42,806 bases of DNA from Anaerolineaceae bacterium (GCA_003524305.1 DQHW01000033.1:73243-116048); one strand, 5' to 3'; shown: positions 18,354 to 27,232, counted from the first letter of the stretch. Numbers and translations are program-made. Notes: generated from the sequence alone by a model not told the origin.

Positions 18354-19154
18354 CTATTCTATGAAACGTTTTTCTTTGAGAAAATTGAATATCTCGGCGG
18401 CAGCCTGGTCGGTTTCAAGGTTCTGCAGCAGCCTTCCGCATTTTTTTTCGGGAGGAGGAAAGACTTTGACCACCTGGGTGAAAGACCCTTTGAGCCCCAA
18501 TTCTTCTACAGGAATGCCCAGGTCATCTGCGCTGACGCTGCGAATGCATTTCTTGCGGGCGTTGAGAACATCTAAAAATGAGGGTGCGCGGCGAACCACT
18601 TCACCCTTGCTGCAGGTGACCAGCGCGGGCAATGCAGCTTCAACCACTTCGTATCCTCGTTCGACTTCCTGCTTTACTCTTATCTGTTTCCTGGTGCTGC
18701 TTAATCCAACCTCGATGCCGTAAGTGATTTGGGGCAGCGAAAGGATTTCGGCGATTTCTGGCCCGACCTGAGCGGTATCGCCGTCAATGGCCTGTTTGCC
18801 CACCAGGATCAGGTCATAATCGGGCACGGTCAAGCGGATGGCTTCGGCCAGGGTCAGCGCCGTGACCCATGAATCCGCGCCGGCAAATTTGCGGTCAGTG
18901 ACCAGAATGCCCTCATCCGCACCAAGTTCAAGGCAGCGCAGCAGTGCATCTTTGGCCTGCGGCGGTCCCATGCTGATGACTGATATCGAAACGTCTTCGA
19001 ATTCCTGCTTGAGGCGCACGGCATGATCCAGTGCGTATTCGCAGAAAGGGTTGAGGATGGATTTGACACCTTCACGAATCAGGGTGCCCGTTTCGGGGTC
19101 CACCTGCACATTGGTGACTTCAGGAACCTGTTTGATGCAGACGACTATTTTCAT
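18354..19154 (-). CDS. etfB: Electron transfer flavoprotein beta subunit
   Basis: The 266-residue EtfB begins with KIVVCIKQVPEV and contains GKQAIDGDTAQVGPEIAE near residue 125. This segment resembles that of bifurcating EtfB proteins (the clostridial Bcd/Etf and Lct types) more than the human or Paracoccus type, where the equivalent is less acidic and lacks DGDTAQVGP. That comparison is from memory of the family. The ATG overlaps the stop of the upstream FAD dehydrogenase gene by four bases (ATGA), so the two are translationally coupled. The subunit should hold the flavin at which electrons split or join. Confidence 0.95.
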   Translation of the reverse strand: MKIVVCIKQVPEVTNVQVDPETGTLIREGVKSILNPFCEYALDHAVRLKQEFEDVSISVISMGPPQAKDALLRCLELGADEGILVTDRKFAGADSWVTALTLAEAIRLTVPDYDLILVGKQAIDGDTAQVGPEIAEILSLPQITYGIEVGLSSTRKQIRVKQEVERGYEVVEAALPALVTCSKGEVVRRAPSFLDVLNARKKCIRSVSADDLGIPVEELGLKGSFTQVVKVFPPPEKKCGRLLQNLETDQAAAEIFNFLKEKRFIE

Positions 19155-20797
19155 GCATGCACCTCTGCTGCGAAGATGTCATTGGGGTTCAACAACCCCA
19201 GGGGGTCGAGAGCTTGTTTCACATTACGCATTTGTTGAATTTGTGCGGGGGTAAACATCAAGGGCAGAAAGTGGCTTTTAATCTTGCCGATGCCGTGTTC
19301 AGCCGAGACCGCGCCGCCAAATTCAACCGTCTTTTTAGCAAATTCCGCATACAACAGCATGCCCTTATCGAGTTCTTCCATGTTTCTGGGCATGATATTG
19401 ACGTGGATGTGGTTGTTGCCGATGTGTCCAAAAGCGGCCCATTCCAACCCTAGCGCATCACAGCGGGATTTATACAGCGCCCACATTTCTTCGAGGTGCT
19501 CATCCGGTACGGCCATATCCGTGCCAAGTTTGTGAATGCCGGGATATTGTTTCTTGCGTTCAGCCAGTATGCTGTTGATGGTTTCAGGCACCATGTGGCG
19601 GAAGACCTTAAACCTGTCCAACTCACGACTTTCGTAACCTGCCCATGAGCGCGCCAGATCCGCGCCGCAGGAGGCAACGACCTTCTCGAGGATTGAGAAA
19701 TCCAGTTGATCGGCATGGGGGTCGAAACTCATTTCAATGAAGATGGCGGATTTTGCGTTGTCAGGGATGACCGGCATGCCCACCGTGGAAGGTTCCACTT
19801 TTTGAAGATTGCGCAGCAAATTTAAGGCGTTACCTGAGTAGAACTCAAGAAAATCAAGCTGCAACCTTTTTTCGGCGCGCAGCGCCAGGGTCAATTGAAC
19901 GGCTTGCTCATCTGAATCGAGAAACTGGATGATGGAAACCTTGTCTTCTTTCTTGACCAGCGCCACCTCTACCGAGGTGACGATTCCCAAGATGCCCTCA
20001 GAGCCGATGAAAAGGTCCACCAGATCCATCCCAGGGGCGGTAAACAAGCCTGAAGTGCTTTTGGTTTTGGGTTGTGCATAATCAGGGATGGTGATGTTGC
20101 GGGCTTTACCGTTGGTATTCCGCACTACGAACTCACCGGCTGGCGAAGCGAAATATTTACCCCTTGGAATATCCAGGTATTCACCGTTGGCCAAAAAAAC
20201 ACGCAAGGCGCGTACCCAAGATCGTGTCGGACCGTAGTGGTAAGTGCGGGCACCTGAAGCATTAGTCACCACCGATCCGCCCAGCGAGGCACTCATCTCG
20301 GTAGGATCAGGCGGGTAAAAATAATGATTTGGATCATCTTTGAACTGTACGAGACCTTGTTTCACTGCAGTATCCGTGCTTTGATCAAGGGAAGGGAACT
20401 GTTTAAAGCGCAGCATGGTTTCCAAACTTTTTAAACTGACGCTCGTTTGCGCACGCACCCGCCATTCATTACTTTCAGTGTGAAAGTAAACTTCCTGCAC
20501 TTGATCTAGAAGCTCAAGCGAAATCAAGGCGCCATCCGAGGGGACGCTTCCGCCTACCAGACCAGTGCGTGCGCCTGCAATCGTGACACGGATTTTGCGG
20601 CGCTGCATCTCACAGATAGTCGCTGCGAGTTCGGCCTCATTCTTGGGGAAGAACAGAAAATCAAAGGGTTTGGGCGTCAGTTTTGATTCATCACACAGGT
20701 ATGCCGAATACTCTGAACGGATGCGTTCAAACCCTTCTATGCATTTGATATTGGAGAAATCAGATTGCGGCGCTGTATGGGTCACTATTTCATGCAT
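19151..20797 (-). CDS. FAD-linked 2-hydroxyacid dehydrogenase (GlcD/LctD/D2HGDH family)
   Basis: The protein is 548 residues. An N-terminal PCMH-type FAD domain has TIAGARTGLVGGSVP (near residue 75), then YPPDPTEMSASLGG and NASGARTYHYG. A C-terminal FAD-oxidase cap has FGHIGNNHIHVNI and SAEHGIGK, the usual substrate-site histidines and acidic residue. Family members oxidise D-lactate, glycolate or D-2-hydroxyglutarate. At 548 residues it is longer than typical GlcD. AGGAG lies 11 bases before the ATG. It is followed directly by etfB and etfA, so ETF is the likely electron acceptor. The divergent serA next door favours D-2-hydroxyglutarate as one candidate; lactate is the other. Confidence 0.9.
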   Translation of the reverse strand: MHEIVTHTAPQSDFSNIKCIEGFERIRSEYSAYLCDESKLTPKPFDFLFFPKNEAELAATICEMQRRKIRVTIAGARTGLVGGSVPSDGALISLELLDQVQEVYFHTESNEWRVRAQTSVSLKSLETMLRFKQFPSLDQSTDTAVKQGLVQFKDDPNHYFYPPDPTEMSASLGGSVVTNASGARTYHYGPTRSWVRALRVFLANGEYLDIPRGKYFASPAGEFVVRNTNGKARNITIPDYAQPKTKSTSGLFTAPGMDLVDLFIGSEGILGIVTSVEVALVKKEDKVSIIQFLDSDEQAVQLTLALRAEKRLQLDFLEFYSGNALNLLRNLQKVEPSTVGMPVIPDNAKSAIFIEMSFDPHADQLDFSILEKVVASCGADLARSWAGYESRELDRFKVFRHMVPETINSILAERKKQYPGIHKLGTDMAVPDEHLEEMWALYKSRCDALGLEWAAFGHIGNNHIHVNIMPRNMEELDKGMLLYAEFAKKTVEFGGAVSAEHGIGKIKSHFLPLMFTPAQIQQMRNVKQALDPLGLLNPNDIFAAEVHA

Positions 20798-21299
20798 AGT
20801 ATGAATATCTCCTGATCAATTACAGGGTGTAGGTAGATGGCTTGCAAGAAAGTATAATGGCAATATTAAGTCGCTGCCAACAGTTTACTGATCTGGTTTT
20901 CGAATTTGTTTGTATTTGGTGTCTGCCAACTGAAAAAATATTGTGTAATAATACCTTTAGAATTCGAAAAAAGCAATTCGTCTAGACAACCATTTTTGCG
21001 TATAATAGAGTAATTATTGTCCACCTCGGTTAGTAATAAAAACCAGCCTGAACCCTACTTGTACGTTATCTCATCCGCTTGCGGTGAATGGTCTTTTTAT
21101 ATAGACCAGTCTCTTTGGATAAAGTGCAAACTCCAGCTGTTTTTGACTAACATCAGAATGGGGGCATACTGTACAATAGGAACTTTATATAAGTAATTTT
21201 ATCAATTTATTTCAAGTTTGACATTTTTCTTGTGTATTGAAAATGCAGGAGAAGAGTGCTGCAATTATAAATTTCATCATTGAAACGGAGTTCTGAATC
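20798..21299. promoter_or_regulatory. Divergent control region between the ETF-dehydrogenase operon and serA
   Basis: About 500 bases without a gene separate the two divergent transcripts. It contains an inverted repeat, TGGTCT (21089-21094) and AGACCA (21103-21108) with an eight-base A/T spacer, that could be an operator. A TATAAT lies at 21001-21006, and a TTGACA at 21218-21223 could be a -35 for serA, although no good -10 follows at 17 bases. GGAG lies nine bases before the serA ATG. No riboswitch was recognised. Confidence 0.45.
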
Positions 21300-22508
21300 A
21301 TGGCTAACGGTAAAGGTAAAATCTTATTGCTCGAAAATATCCATAATGACGCGTGCCGTGCATTTGAGGCCCATGGTTACGAAGTCGAATGTCTCGGCAA
21401 AAGCCTGGGCAAGACAGAACTTCTTGAAACTTTAAAAGACGTTGTGGCCTTGGGGGTTCGTTCCAAGACTGAAATAACTTCCGAGATGATCAACGCCTCA
21501 CCGAATCTGAGTGTCATCGGCGCTTTTTGCATTGGTACCGATAAAATTGATCTGTCAGCCAGCGCGGAGGCAGGTATCCCGGTCTTTAATGCGCCCTTTT
21601 CAAACACGCGCAGTGTGGCCGAATTGGCGTTGGGGCACATGCTGGCGCTGCTGCGGTTTATCCCAGACCGAAATAATGAAATGCACCAAGGCATCTGGAA
21701 GAAAACTGCATCAGGCTCTGTGGAGCTGCGAGGTAAAACCCTGGGTATCATCGGATACGGGAATATTGGTTCTCAGTTGAGCGTGCTTGCCGAAAGCCTG
21801 GGGATGAACGTGGTCTATTATGACAATTGTGAGAAACTAAGTCTGGGCAATGCCGTGCGCATGAACACGTTGGAGGAAGCCTTGCGAATTGCGGACGTGG
21901 TTAGTGTGCATGTAAGCGGACTGCCTGAAAACGCCAATCTAATTGGGGCTCCGCAGTTCCAAATGATGAAGTCTGACGCCATTTTTATCAATTTAAGCCG
22001 CGGTTATGTGGTGGATATCGAAGCTTTGGCGGCGCGGGTGCAAAGTGGAAAGTTGAAAGGCGTGGCTGTGGATGTCTTCCCGGTGGAACCGGATAGCGGA
22101 GAAAAGTTTCAGTCGCCGCTGCAAGGGCTGCCGAACACCATCCTAACCCCACATGTCGCCGGCAGCACCCAGGAGGCGCAGCGCGAAATTTCCGAATTTG
22201 TTTCCAGCAAGATGCTGAATTTCCTTTCAAGAGGTGATACACGGTTAAGCGTCAATTTTCCGCAGATTGAGCTGCAACAGCAGACAGAAAGTCACCGTAT
22301 TCTCCATATCCACAAGAATATCGCTGGTGTTATTGCTGGGGTCAGTCAGGTTTTTGCCGCCAGTGACTTCAATATCACCGGACAATCTTTACGCACGACG
22401 CAGGATATAGGTTACGCCATATTTGATGTCAGCAGCACGGTCTCTAAAGATATTCTGGGTGCACTTTGGGCGGTGCCTGGCACAATCAAGGTTCGTGTTT
22501 TATCTTGA
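21300..22508 (+). CDS. serA: D-3-phosphoglycerate dehydrogenase
   Basis: The 402-residue protein has the 2-hydroxyacid dehydrogenase fold. The NAD site is GIIGYGNIGSQ (near residue 148). The catalytic Arg is in NLSRG (near 233), a conserved Glu follows, and the catalytic His is in TPHVAGST (near 284). Residues about 330-402 form an ACT regulatory domain (IAGVIAGVSQVFAASDFNI), which in E. coli SerA binds L-serine for feedback inhibition. It makes 3-phosphohydroxypyruvate, the first step of serine synthesis; some SerA enzymes also reduce 2-oxoglutarate to D-2-hydroxyglutarate. That side reaction is interesting because the divergent operon encodes an FAD 2-hydroxyacid dehydrogenase with ETF. It is probably monocistronic, ending at the hairpin about 55 bases downstream. 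Confidence 0.93.
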   Translation: MANGKGKILLLENIHNDACRAFEAHGYEVECLGKSLGKTELLETLKDVVALGVRSKTEITSEMINASPNLSVIGAFCIGTDKIDLSASAEAGIPVFNAPFSNTRSVAELALGHMLALLRFIPDRNNEMHQGIWKKTASGSVELRGKTLGIIGYGNIGSQLSVLAESLGMNVVYYDNCEKLSLGNAVRMNTLEEALRIADVVSVHVSGLPENANLIGAPQFQMMKSDAIFINLSRGYVVDIEALAARVQSGKLKGVAVDVFPVEPDSGEKFQSPLQGLPNTILTPHVAGSTQEAQREISEFVSSKMLNFLSRGDTRLSVNFPQIELQQQTESHRILHIHKNIAGVIAGVSQVFAASDFNITGQSLRTTQDIGYAIFDVSSTVSKDILGALWAVPGTIKVRVLS

Positions 22509-22562
22509 TCTTCAGTGCCAGAGGTAAAAAAAACAAAAAGTCAACAACGATTAAAATGAGCA

Positions 22563-22586
22563 GCTCCCAGGTTTTTGCCTGGGAGC
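22563..22586. terminator. GC-rich hairpin between convergent serA and the anti-sigma gene
   Basis: A perfect nine-base stem, GCTCCCAGG and CCTGGGAGC, encloses a six-base loop. It lies between converging genes. T-runs are weak on both sides, so intrinsic termination is likely but not certain. Confidence 0.6.
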
Positions 22587-22693
22587 CGCTTTGTCTAATA
22601 CTCTACCGATAAATTTACCAATAAACTACCATTAATTAAGTTCTTGATTAATAAGAGTATAAAAAATCAAAATTAGTACATTAGATTTTAAAG

Positions 22694-23788
22694 TTATTTA
22701 CAAGCGCTGGAAGAATTACTGGCATTTTCTGAATTTCCTGCGCCGTTTGAATTACCCGGACTGCAAGTGATATCGTTATTTATGGAACTGCTTGTTGTAA
22801 AAGGATAGTCTGGAGTATATGCTTGGGTAGGATAAAAACCGGTCGGCGTGGGCGTTCGGGTTGCAAGGCTATCATCCGTTGGAGTAGTGGTGAGTTCAGG
22901 TGTAAGCGTGGGAGTTTGGGATGGCGTCAATGAAGGATCAACCTGGTTCTCGTTAAAATCAGGAGTGCCAACAAAAGATTCATCCGGCAGAAAAATGGAT
23001 GTTTCTCCGGTATGAATAATTGATTTTTGAGAACGAGATCTGGTTTCTACTTCACCGGCAATGACCCTTGTCACCACTGAGCCATCAGGATAAATTGTCA
23101 TAATGAAATGAGCATTGCTGCTGTTCGCAATTCCGGCTTGCGTTCGCACAGTAAATGAATGCGTTTTTTGAGATGTCTGGTTTTCTGTTTGTCCACTTAC
23201 TTGTTCAAGTGCAATTTCCCAAAAACCTTGAGATTCTGACAATGTTGCGAGATGAACTTCTGACTTTGAGCCAATCACAGTTTGTTCACCGCCCGGAAAA
23301 GAGATAACTGCTTGTGAGTCTGACAAGGAGCGGATGGAGGCATCAACCGGCACTGATTGACCAGGCGAGACTGCATTCCATTCTCCGGTGGTTGAATTCA
23401 GCATTTCAACTTGCCCGGTCACGTTTTCAATATATCCAGCATTGACAACACCGGGGGTAAGATTGAAGAGAAAGACAAAAGTGATTAAAACCAGAACCGT
23501 AAACGCAATAAATGCAGGTCTTAATAATGGGCGCCAGCTTCTTTCTGCTTTAACAGGATATTTTTTAGAATAGGCTTGAAGGACTTTATTGTGGGCATTG
23601 AGAGAAGGAGACTTCCAATTCATCGTTTGAATGGCAGAAAACATGCGCTTATAAAATGCGAGAGAATCATTACATGACTGGCAACCGCTTTCGAGATGCT
23701 TCGACAACTCAGCGCTGGATGAGGGTGAAAGACGCCCTTCCAGAAAATCCACGAGTTGTTCGGTTGAGTAATGCGTATTGTTATCCAT
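22694..23788 (-). CDS. Membrane anti-sigma factor with extracytoplasmic FecR domain
   Basis: The protein is 364 residues. The N-terminal cytoplasmic part has the anti-sigma zinc-finger pattern: a helix with QLVDFLEGRL, a His in SKHLESGCQSC and two Cys. One membrane segment spans residues about 90-110 (PAFIAFTVLVLITFVFLF). Outside it is a FecR-like domain (NVTGQVEML, ISFPGGEQTVIGSKSEVHL), then a Pro/Thr-rich tail and a Ser/Asn-rich end with a terminal Cys pair. It should hold the neighbouring ECF sigma factor inactive and release it in response to an external signal. It starts 20 bases after the sigma gene stop, a standard sigma/anti-sigma pair. The signal is unknown. FecR-like sequence is also present in the lipoprotein at 9622. 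Confidence 0.87.
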   Translation of the reverse strand: MDNNTHYSTEQLVDFLEGRLSPSSSAELSKHLESGCQSCNDSLAFYKRMFSAIQTMNWKSPSLNAHNKVLQAYSKKYPVKAERSWRPLLRPAFIAFTVLVLITFVFLFNLTPGVVNAGYIENVTGQVEMLNSTTGEWNAVSPGQSVPVDASIRSLSDSQAVISFPGGEQTVIGSKSEVHLATLSESQGFWEIALEQVSGQTENQTSQKTHSFTVRTQAGIANSSNAHFIMTIYPDGSVVTRVIAGEVETRSRSQKSIIHTGETSIFLPDESFVGTPDFNENQVDPSLTPSQTPTLTPELTTTPTDDSLATRTPTPTGFYPTQAYTPDYPFTTSSSINNDITCSPGNSNGAGNSENASNSSSACK

Positions 23789-23808
23789 TAGCTATTTATT
23801 CACCAGGT

Positions 23809-24357
23809 TCAAAAATTTTTACTGATCAAAATGATTTTTAACTTTTCAAGACAGCGTGAGCGTGTTGGTCCTATGCTATTGGGTGGGATGTTCAAATCTC
23901 TGGCAATTTCGGCATAGGAGGAATTCTCCTCATTGAAATAAAGACGCCATAACAGTTGATGACAGGGTTCTCCCAATTGTTTAAGTGCAGATGTTACTTT
24001 TTGAGCATCCTCCACATGTTGGGCTAAATTTTCAGGTGATTCATCCGAGGCGAGCTGTTCATCCAATTCTTCAAGTTTGGCTTTATCATGTCTCCAAAGT
24101 GCCCAACACTCTCTGCGGGTTGTAGTTACCAACCAGGCACCCAGGCTGTTGGTCTGACGCAAGTTCTTAAGTTCTTTAAGCAAGATCAGGCAGACATTTT
24201 GAAAAATTTCATCTGCCTCATAAGACTCCAAACCGGTGCGCAGGGCAGTGGAATAAATCAACTTTTCATAACGCGCGATCAATTCATCCCATGCATACTG
24301 TTGACCAGCAATGCATTGAGTAATCAAATCGGCATCCGGATAGTCAGAAAATTTCAA
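23809..24357 (-). CDS. ECF-type RNA polymerase sigma factor
   Basis: The protein is about 182 residues from a TTG at 24357. Region 2 holds DELIARYEKLIYSTALR and SYEADEIFQNVCLILL; region 4 holds LPP-type helix-turn-helix SSYAEIARDLNIPPNSIG. The frame extends to another TTG at 24423, but no ATG exists before region 2, and the TTG at 24357 has AGTAGG at a reasonable distance, so it is preferred with low certainty. It should recruit polymerase to its own and related promoters when freed from the adjacent anti-sigma factor. The regulon cannot be read from this window, though surface-protein genes nearby are candidates. Confidence 0.88.
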   Translation of the reverse strand: MKFSDYPDADLITQCIAGQQYAWDELIARYEKLIYSTALRTGLESYEADEIFQNVCLILLKELKNLRQTNSLGAWLVTTTRRECWALWRHDKAKLEELDEQLASDESPENLAQHVEDAQKVTSALKQLGEPCHQLLWRLYFNEENSSYAEIARDLNIPPNSIGPTRSRCLEKLKIILISKNF

Positions 24358-24423
24358 AGCTCGACCTACTTGTGTGAAATACCAGCCGTCTTTAAATCCA
24401 TAACGGCAATGTTGAGCTATCAA

Positions 24424-24691
24424 CTATCCAATTAAATAGAGTACTTTTGAATAGTTATAGTACATCCATTATAAGGCTTGCGATTATTATCGGTACATTT
24501 AGTTTTGGGTTGACTTATCGTCTGATTAATGAAGCTATTAGTTGATGGATCAGCCTAGTCAATTGATCCGTGTATTGTATGGAGAACAGATCTAACGACC
24601 GGCAAGCGTTTTAAGGCGCTGGCCTGGTTAAAAAAGCTTCTGATCCAATGGCAAATGACCTAATTTATGTGATTTCTTGAAACTGACCTGA
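24424..24691. other. Intergenic, nothing recognised
   Basis: The stretch between the sigma gene and the XRE-cupin gene holds no gene, clear hairpin or promoter that I can support. Confidence 0.4.
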
Positions 24692-25369
24692 TTATTTACC
24701 TTCAAAGTTGTAAAAATGTTTCTTGCTTTGCTCAATGAATCCGCACGCTGGTGTCATGACAAGCAGTAGCTGCGATTCTCCGTCGTTAATATTTTCCCAA
24801 TGATGAGACAATTGAGCTGAAAACAAGATGCTGTCACCTGGTGATAATTCAAATTCTTCCTCTCGAATGTAATAGAGGATTTTTCCACTGAGACAAAAGA
24901 CGAACTCATAGCCACTATGCAAAAGAGCTCTCCCTCCACTGGTGGCATGTTTTTCCATAGTTAGAATAAATGGTTCCAAGGTGCTGCTTGTTAAACCTTT
25001 ACCCAGGTTATTAATGATCGATTTTTCGCTGGTTGCCTGAGGCCTTTCATTGTGTTTGGTAAAAACCACCGGTGTGATGGGTTCGACAGGCTCAAAGAAC
25101 TCTTTGATTGGCACATCCATCGCGCATGCAAGCCGTTGCAAGGTGGATATGGAAGGTGAATTCTTTCCATTCTCGATAAGACTAAGCGTATTAATATTCA
25201 GATTGCTGATTTCAGCAATCTGCTTCAGCGTCCATCCTTTTAATCCTCTAATTTCCCGGATCTTTTTGCCAAGCGATTCATCCCCATTATCGGAATTGGT
25301 GATAACGCGGGAGCCTTCTGAGCTCATATCATTTCCATTGCCTTTGGCTATAACTGATTGCGTTGACAT
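24692..25369 (-). CDS. XRE-family regulator with cupin sensor domain (paralogue A)
   Basis: The protein is 225 residues. Residues about 33-90 are a Cro/C1-type helix-turn-helix (LKQIAEISNLNINTLSLIEN). Residues about 135-215 are a cupin-2 beta-barrel (LLHSGYEFVFCLSGKI, SPGDSILFSAQLSHHWENI). Such regulators typically sense a small ligand through the cupin and control nearby genes. AAGGAGG precedes the ATG. It is clearly paralogous to the protein at 28963, with both sharing NINTLSLIEN, CLSGKI and a PGDS...HxWxNI...ESQL core. The TAGTAT-rich upstream region is a likely self-operator. It has its own transcription unit ahead of the Fe-S membrane genes on the same strand. Confidence 0.9.
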   Translation of the reverse strand: MSTQSVIAKGNGNDMSSEGSRVITNSDNGDESLGKKIREIRGLKGWTLKQIAEISNLNINTLSLIENGKNSPSISTLQRLACAMDVPIKEFFEPVEPITPVVFTKHNERPQATSEKSIINNLGKGLTSSTLEPFILTMEKHATSGGRALLHSGYEFVFCLSGKILYYIREEEFELSPGDSILFSAQLSHHWENINDGESQLLLVMTPACGFIEQSKKHFYNFEGK

Positions 25370-25383
25370 TGTTCCTCCTTAAA

Positions 25384-25450
25384 TAGTAGGATTGATTACA
25401 TATATAGTAGTATAAAAATTATGAAAATACAATAGTATATACTAATATTG
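25384..25450. promoter_or_regulatory. TAGTAT-rich operator candidate upstream of XRE-cupin A
   Basis: The segment contains a perfect 12-base palindrome TAGTATATACTA at 25433-25444 and several more TAGTA elements. One, TAGTATAAAAAT at 25408-25419, is repeated exactly upstream of paralogue B (29662-29673). The distances to the two starts are 39 and 34 bases. This is what an autoregulatory operator shared by the two regulators would look like. Confidence 0.55.
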
Positions 25451-25602
25451 TAGTATTCATTATTATTCCATTGAGATTTTTTTGCTTGTCAAGGTGTGAA
25501 TTGTTCCCCCCAAAAAGTCGTTAAATTTTCATAAGGTTAAACCCAAAAAAGTAATGTTTTTCAACATATACTGTGATTTTTTAGTTTAAAAAATGCATTA
25601 TT

Positions 25603-25641
25603 AAAAAACACCTCCGGTAAAGATGGTTGATACCGGAGGTG
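25603..25641 (-). terminator. Strong factor-independent terminator
   Basis: An 11-base stem CACCTCCGGTA (25609-25619) and TACCGGAGGTG (25631-25641) is followed on the minus strand by six T. It ends the transcript of the membrane-anchored repeat protein. Confidence 0.88.
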
Positions 25642-25659
25642 CTTTGAATAAATTTCTGA

Positions 25660-26301
25660 TTATGGTAATTGATCAATTTCGATTTGCAATGTTGTTTTAA
25701 TATCGCTAAACGCCAATCCTTTTTCTACAGCAAAATCTTTAATTATTACTCCTGGGAAAGGAATTTCATACCCAATTGATTTTTGAATTGACTCAAGGGT
25801 TACTCCCCAGTCTATAATTTCTTGAAAAGTAGTTTTGCCTGTGATGGTGCGATCAGGCGCCAGGTGCTCGGTCGCCGTGGGAGTGAGTGAGTCAGAGCCT
25901 TCTGTTGTAAGCGAAGTCGGGGTTGGTGTCGCGACGACGGCATCTGGAGTGCTCACTGGAACTTCACTGGTGACCGAGAGACTTTGCAGCCAGGCAATCA
26001 ATGCACTTGTTTCAAAAGTATCACTTTCAAGGTCCTTGACCGCGGTGGTAATTGGGGTGGATGCAGGTAAGTTGAATTGGGCCAAGATATCTGCCAATGG
26101 AACGTTATAGGTGGTGACAATCTGCTCAAATGTCATCCATCCTTTGATGGTACTGGGATCGGCAGCAGAAGGTTGGATCGATTTACCGCTGCTATCCACT
26201 TTGCCTGAAGTGGACCAAACACCCGCAGCTTGAAAGCCAAGGATGACGCCAAAGAATACAGTTATTACCACGATGCCATAAACAACAGGTTTTATTTTCA
26301 T
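25660..26301 (-). CDS. Membrane-anchored protein with two related small domains, partner of the Fe-S membrane protein
   Basis: From the ATG at 26301 it is 213 residues; the longer frame from 26340 overlaps the upstream gene and is rejected. AAGGAA precedes this ATG. One membrane segment lies at residues about 5-24. Two domains of the same style follow: TIKGWMTFEQIVTTYNVPLA and TITGKTTFQEIIDWGVTLES, the second continuing with a region ending FSDIKTTLQIEI. A Thr/Ser/Pro linker separates them. I do not recognise a characterised family; similar small repeats accompany NapH/NosR-like polyferredoxins. It starts 13 bases after the Fe-S gene, so they are co-transcribed. It probably faces outward and acts with that protein. 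Confidence 0.7.
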   Translation of the reverse strand: MKIKPVVYGIVVITVFFGVILGFQAAGVWSTSGKVDSSGKSIQPSAADPSTIKGWMTFEQIVTTYNVPLADILAQFNLPASTPITTAVKDLESDTFETSALIAWLQSLSVTSEVPVSTPDAVVATPTPTSLTTEGSDSLTPTATEHLAPDRTITGKTTFQEIIDWGVTLESIQKSIGYEIPFPGVIIKDFAVEKGLAFSDIKTTLQIEIDQLP

Positions 26302-26314
26302 TAGTTGAGATTCC

Positions 26315-27232
26315 TTATTTCCCGATGATGGGAAGACCAATTTTGACTTCTAAAGCACCGTTCACCGGGCAGACATCCACACATTCCAGGCAGGTGACGC
26401 AATCCAGGTTTTTTACGGTGTTGACATCGTGTATCTTTAATCCCATTGGGCAAGTTTTGGTGCAGAGCTTACATGAAGTACAGACTGCAGCGTCTCTCTT
26501 TAGATAAGTAGGGCTTAGTTTGCCCAAAAGTCCGCTGACTGCACCGAGTGGGCAGGCATATCTACACCAGGGGCGTTCAATAAAGAATGAGGCAAGCAGT
26601 GTGATAATGAGGACGATTAATCCGGGAGTGAAACTGAATTCTGCAATACCTATTAAGGCAGACCAGGGGTCAAAATCACGGAATACCATGTAACCGAAAA
26701 CAGCAGCACCACCCACCGACCAGATTAAAACCAGATATTTCAGGTATCTCAAGTAGCGATCCAACACGGCCAAACGAGCACCCTTTTTCATTAATGAAGC
26801 AATAGCACGGCGTAAACCGGGGACGCGTTTCTGTAAAAAACCGCTGAATTTACTGACCAAATCCTGGAGAAAACCAAGCGGACAAAGCCATCCGCAGAAG
26901 GCTGAACGAAAAAACAAAGCCACAACAAGGAAAGCGATAAGGACTACCACATTTGAAAGATGGGTGTGTGAGACGAAACTGGTTTCTGTTGTGATGTATT
27001 TGTATAGAGTTTCCAATCCGCCAAATGGGCAATAGGCTTCTGGCGAAGTCGTCGTAACAGCACTATTTTCACCAACTATATAATTTCTGATGATCAAGTA
27101 TGTGATGAATGAAGCCATTCCGATTTGCGATATTCTTCGCAAAGTTTGATGAGTTAGAAAGGCTCGTATACCTCTTTTTTTAGGCTTAAAACTGCCTGTT
27201 TCAACCTGATGCTGATTAGGATTCGCGGTCAT
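26315..27232 (-). CDS. NapH/NosR-like membrane 4Fe-4S protein
   Basis: The protein is 305 residues with about five membrane segments. Two CxxxCP cytoplasmic motifs (FCGWLCPLGFLQDL near 118 and WCRYACPLGAVSGL near 225) are typical of the NapH/NosR/PceC group. Two ferredoxin motifs follow at the C-terminus, CTSCKLCTKTCP and CVTCLECVDVCP. Members pass electrons from the quinone pool or ferredoxin across the membrane to an outer redox enzyme. GAGGTGA sits upstream of the ATG. No nitrate, N2O or dehalogenase gene is present here, so the acceptor is unknown; the anchored partner at 25660 and the secreted ferritin-like protein at 27558 are candidates by position only. Confidence 0.88.
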   Translation of the reverse strand: MTANPNQHQVETGSFKPKKRGIRAFLTHQTLRRISQIGMASFITYLIIRNYIVGENSAVTTTSPEAYCPFGGLETLYKYITTETSFVSHTHLSNVVVLIAFLVVALFFRSAFCGWLCPLGFLQDLVSKFSGFLQKRVPGLRRAIASLMKKGARLAVLDRYLRYLKYLVLIWSVGGAAVFGYMVFRDFDPWSALIGIAEFSFTPGLIVLIITLLASFFIERPWCRYACPLGAVSGLLGKLSPTYLKRDAAVCTSCKLCTKTCPMGLKIHDVNTVKNLDCVTCLECVDVCPVNGALEVKIGLPIIGK

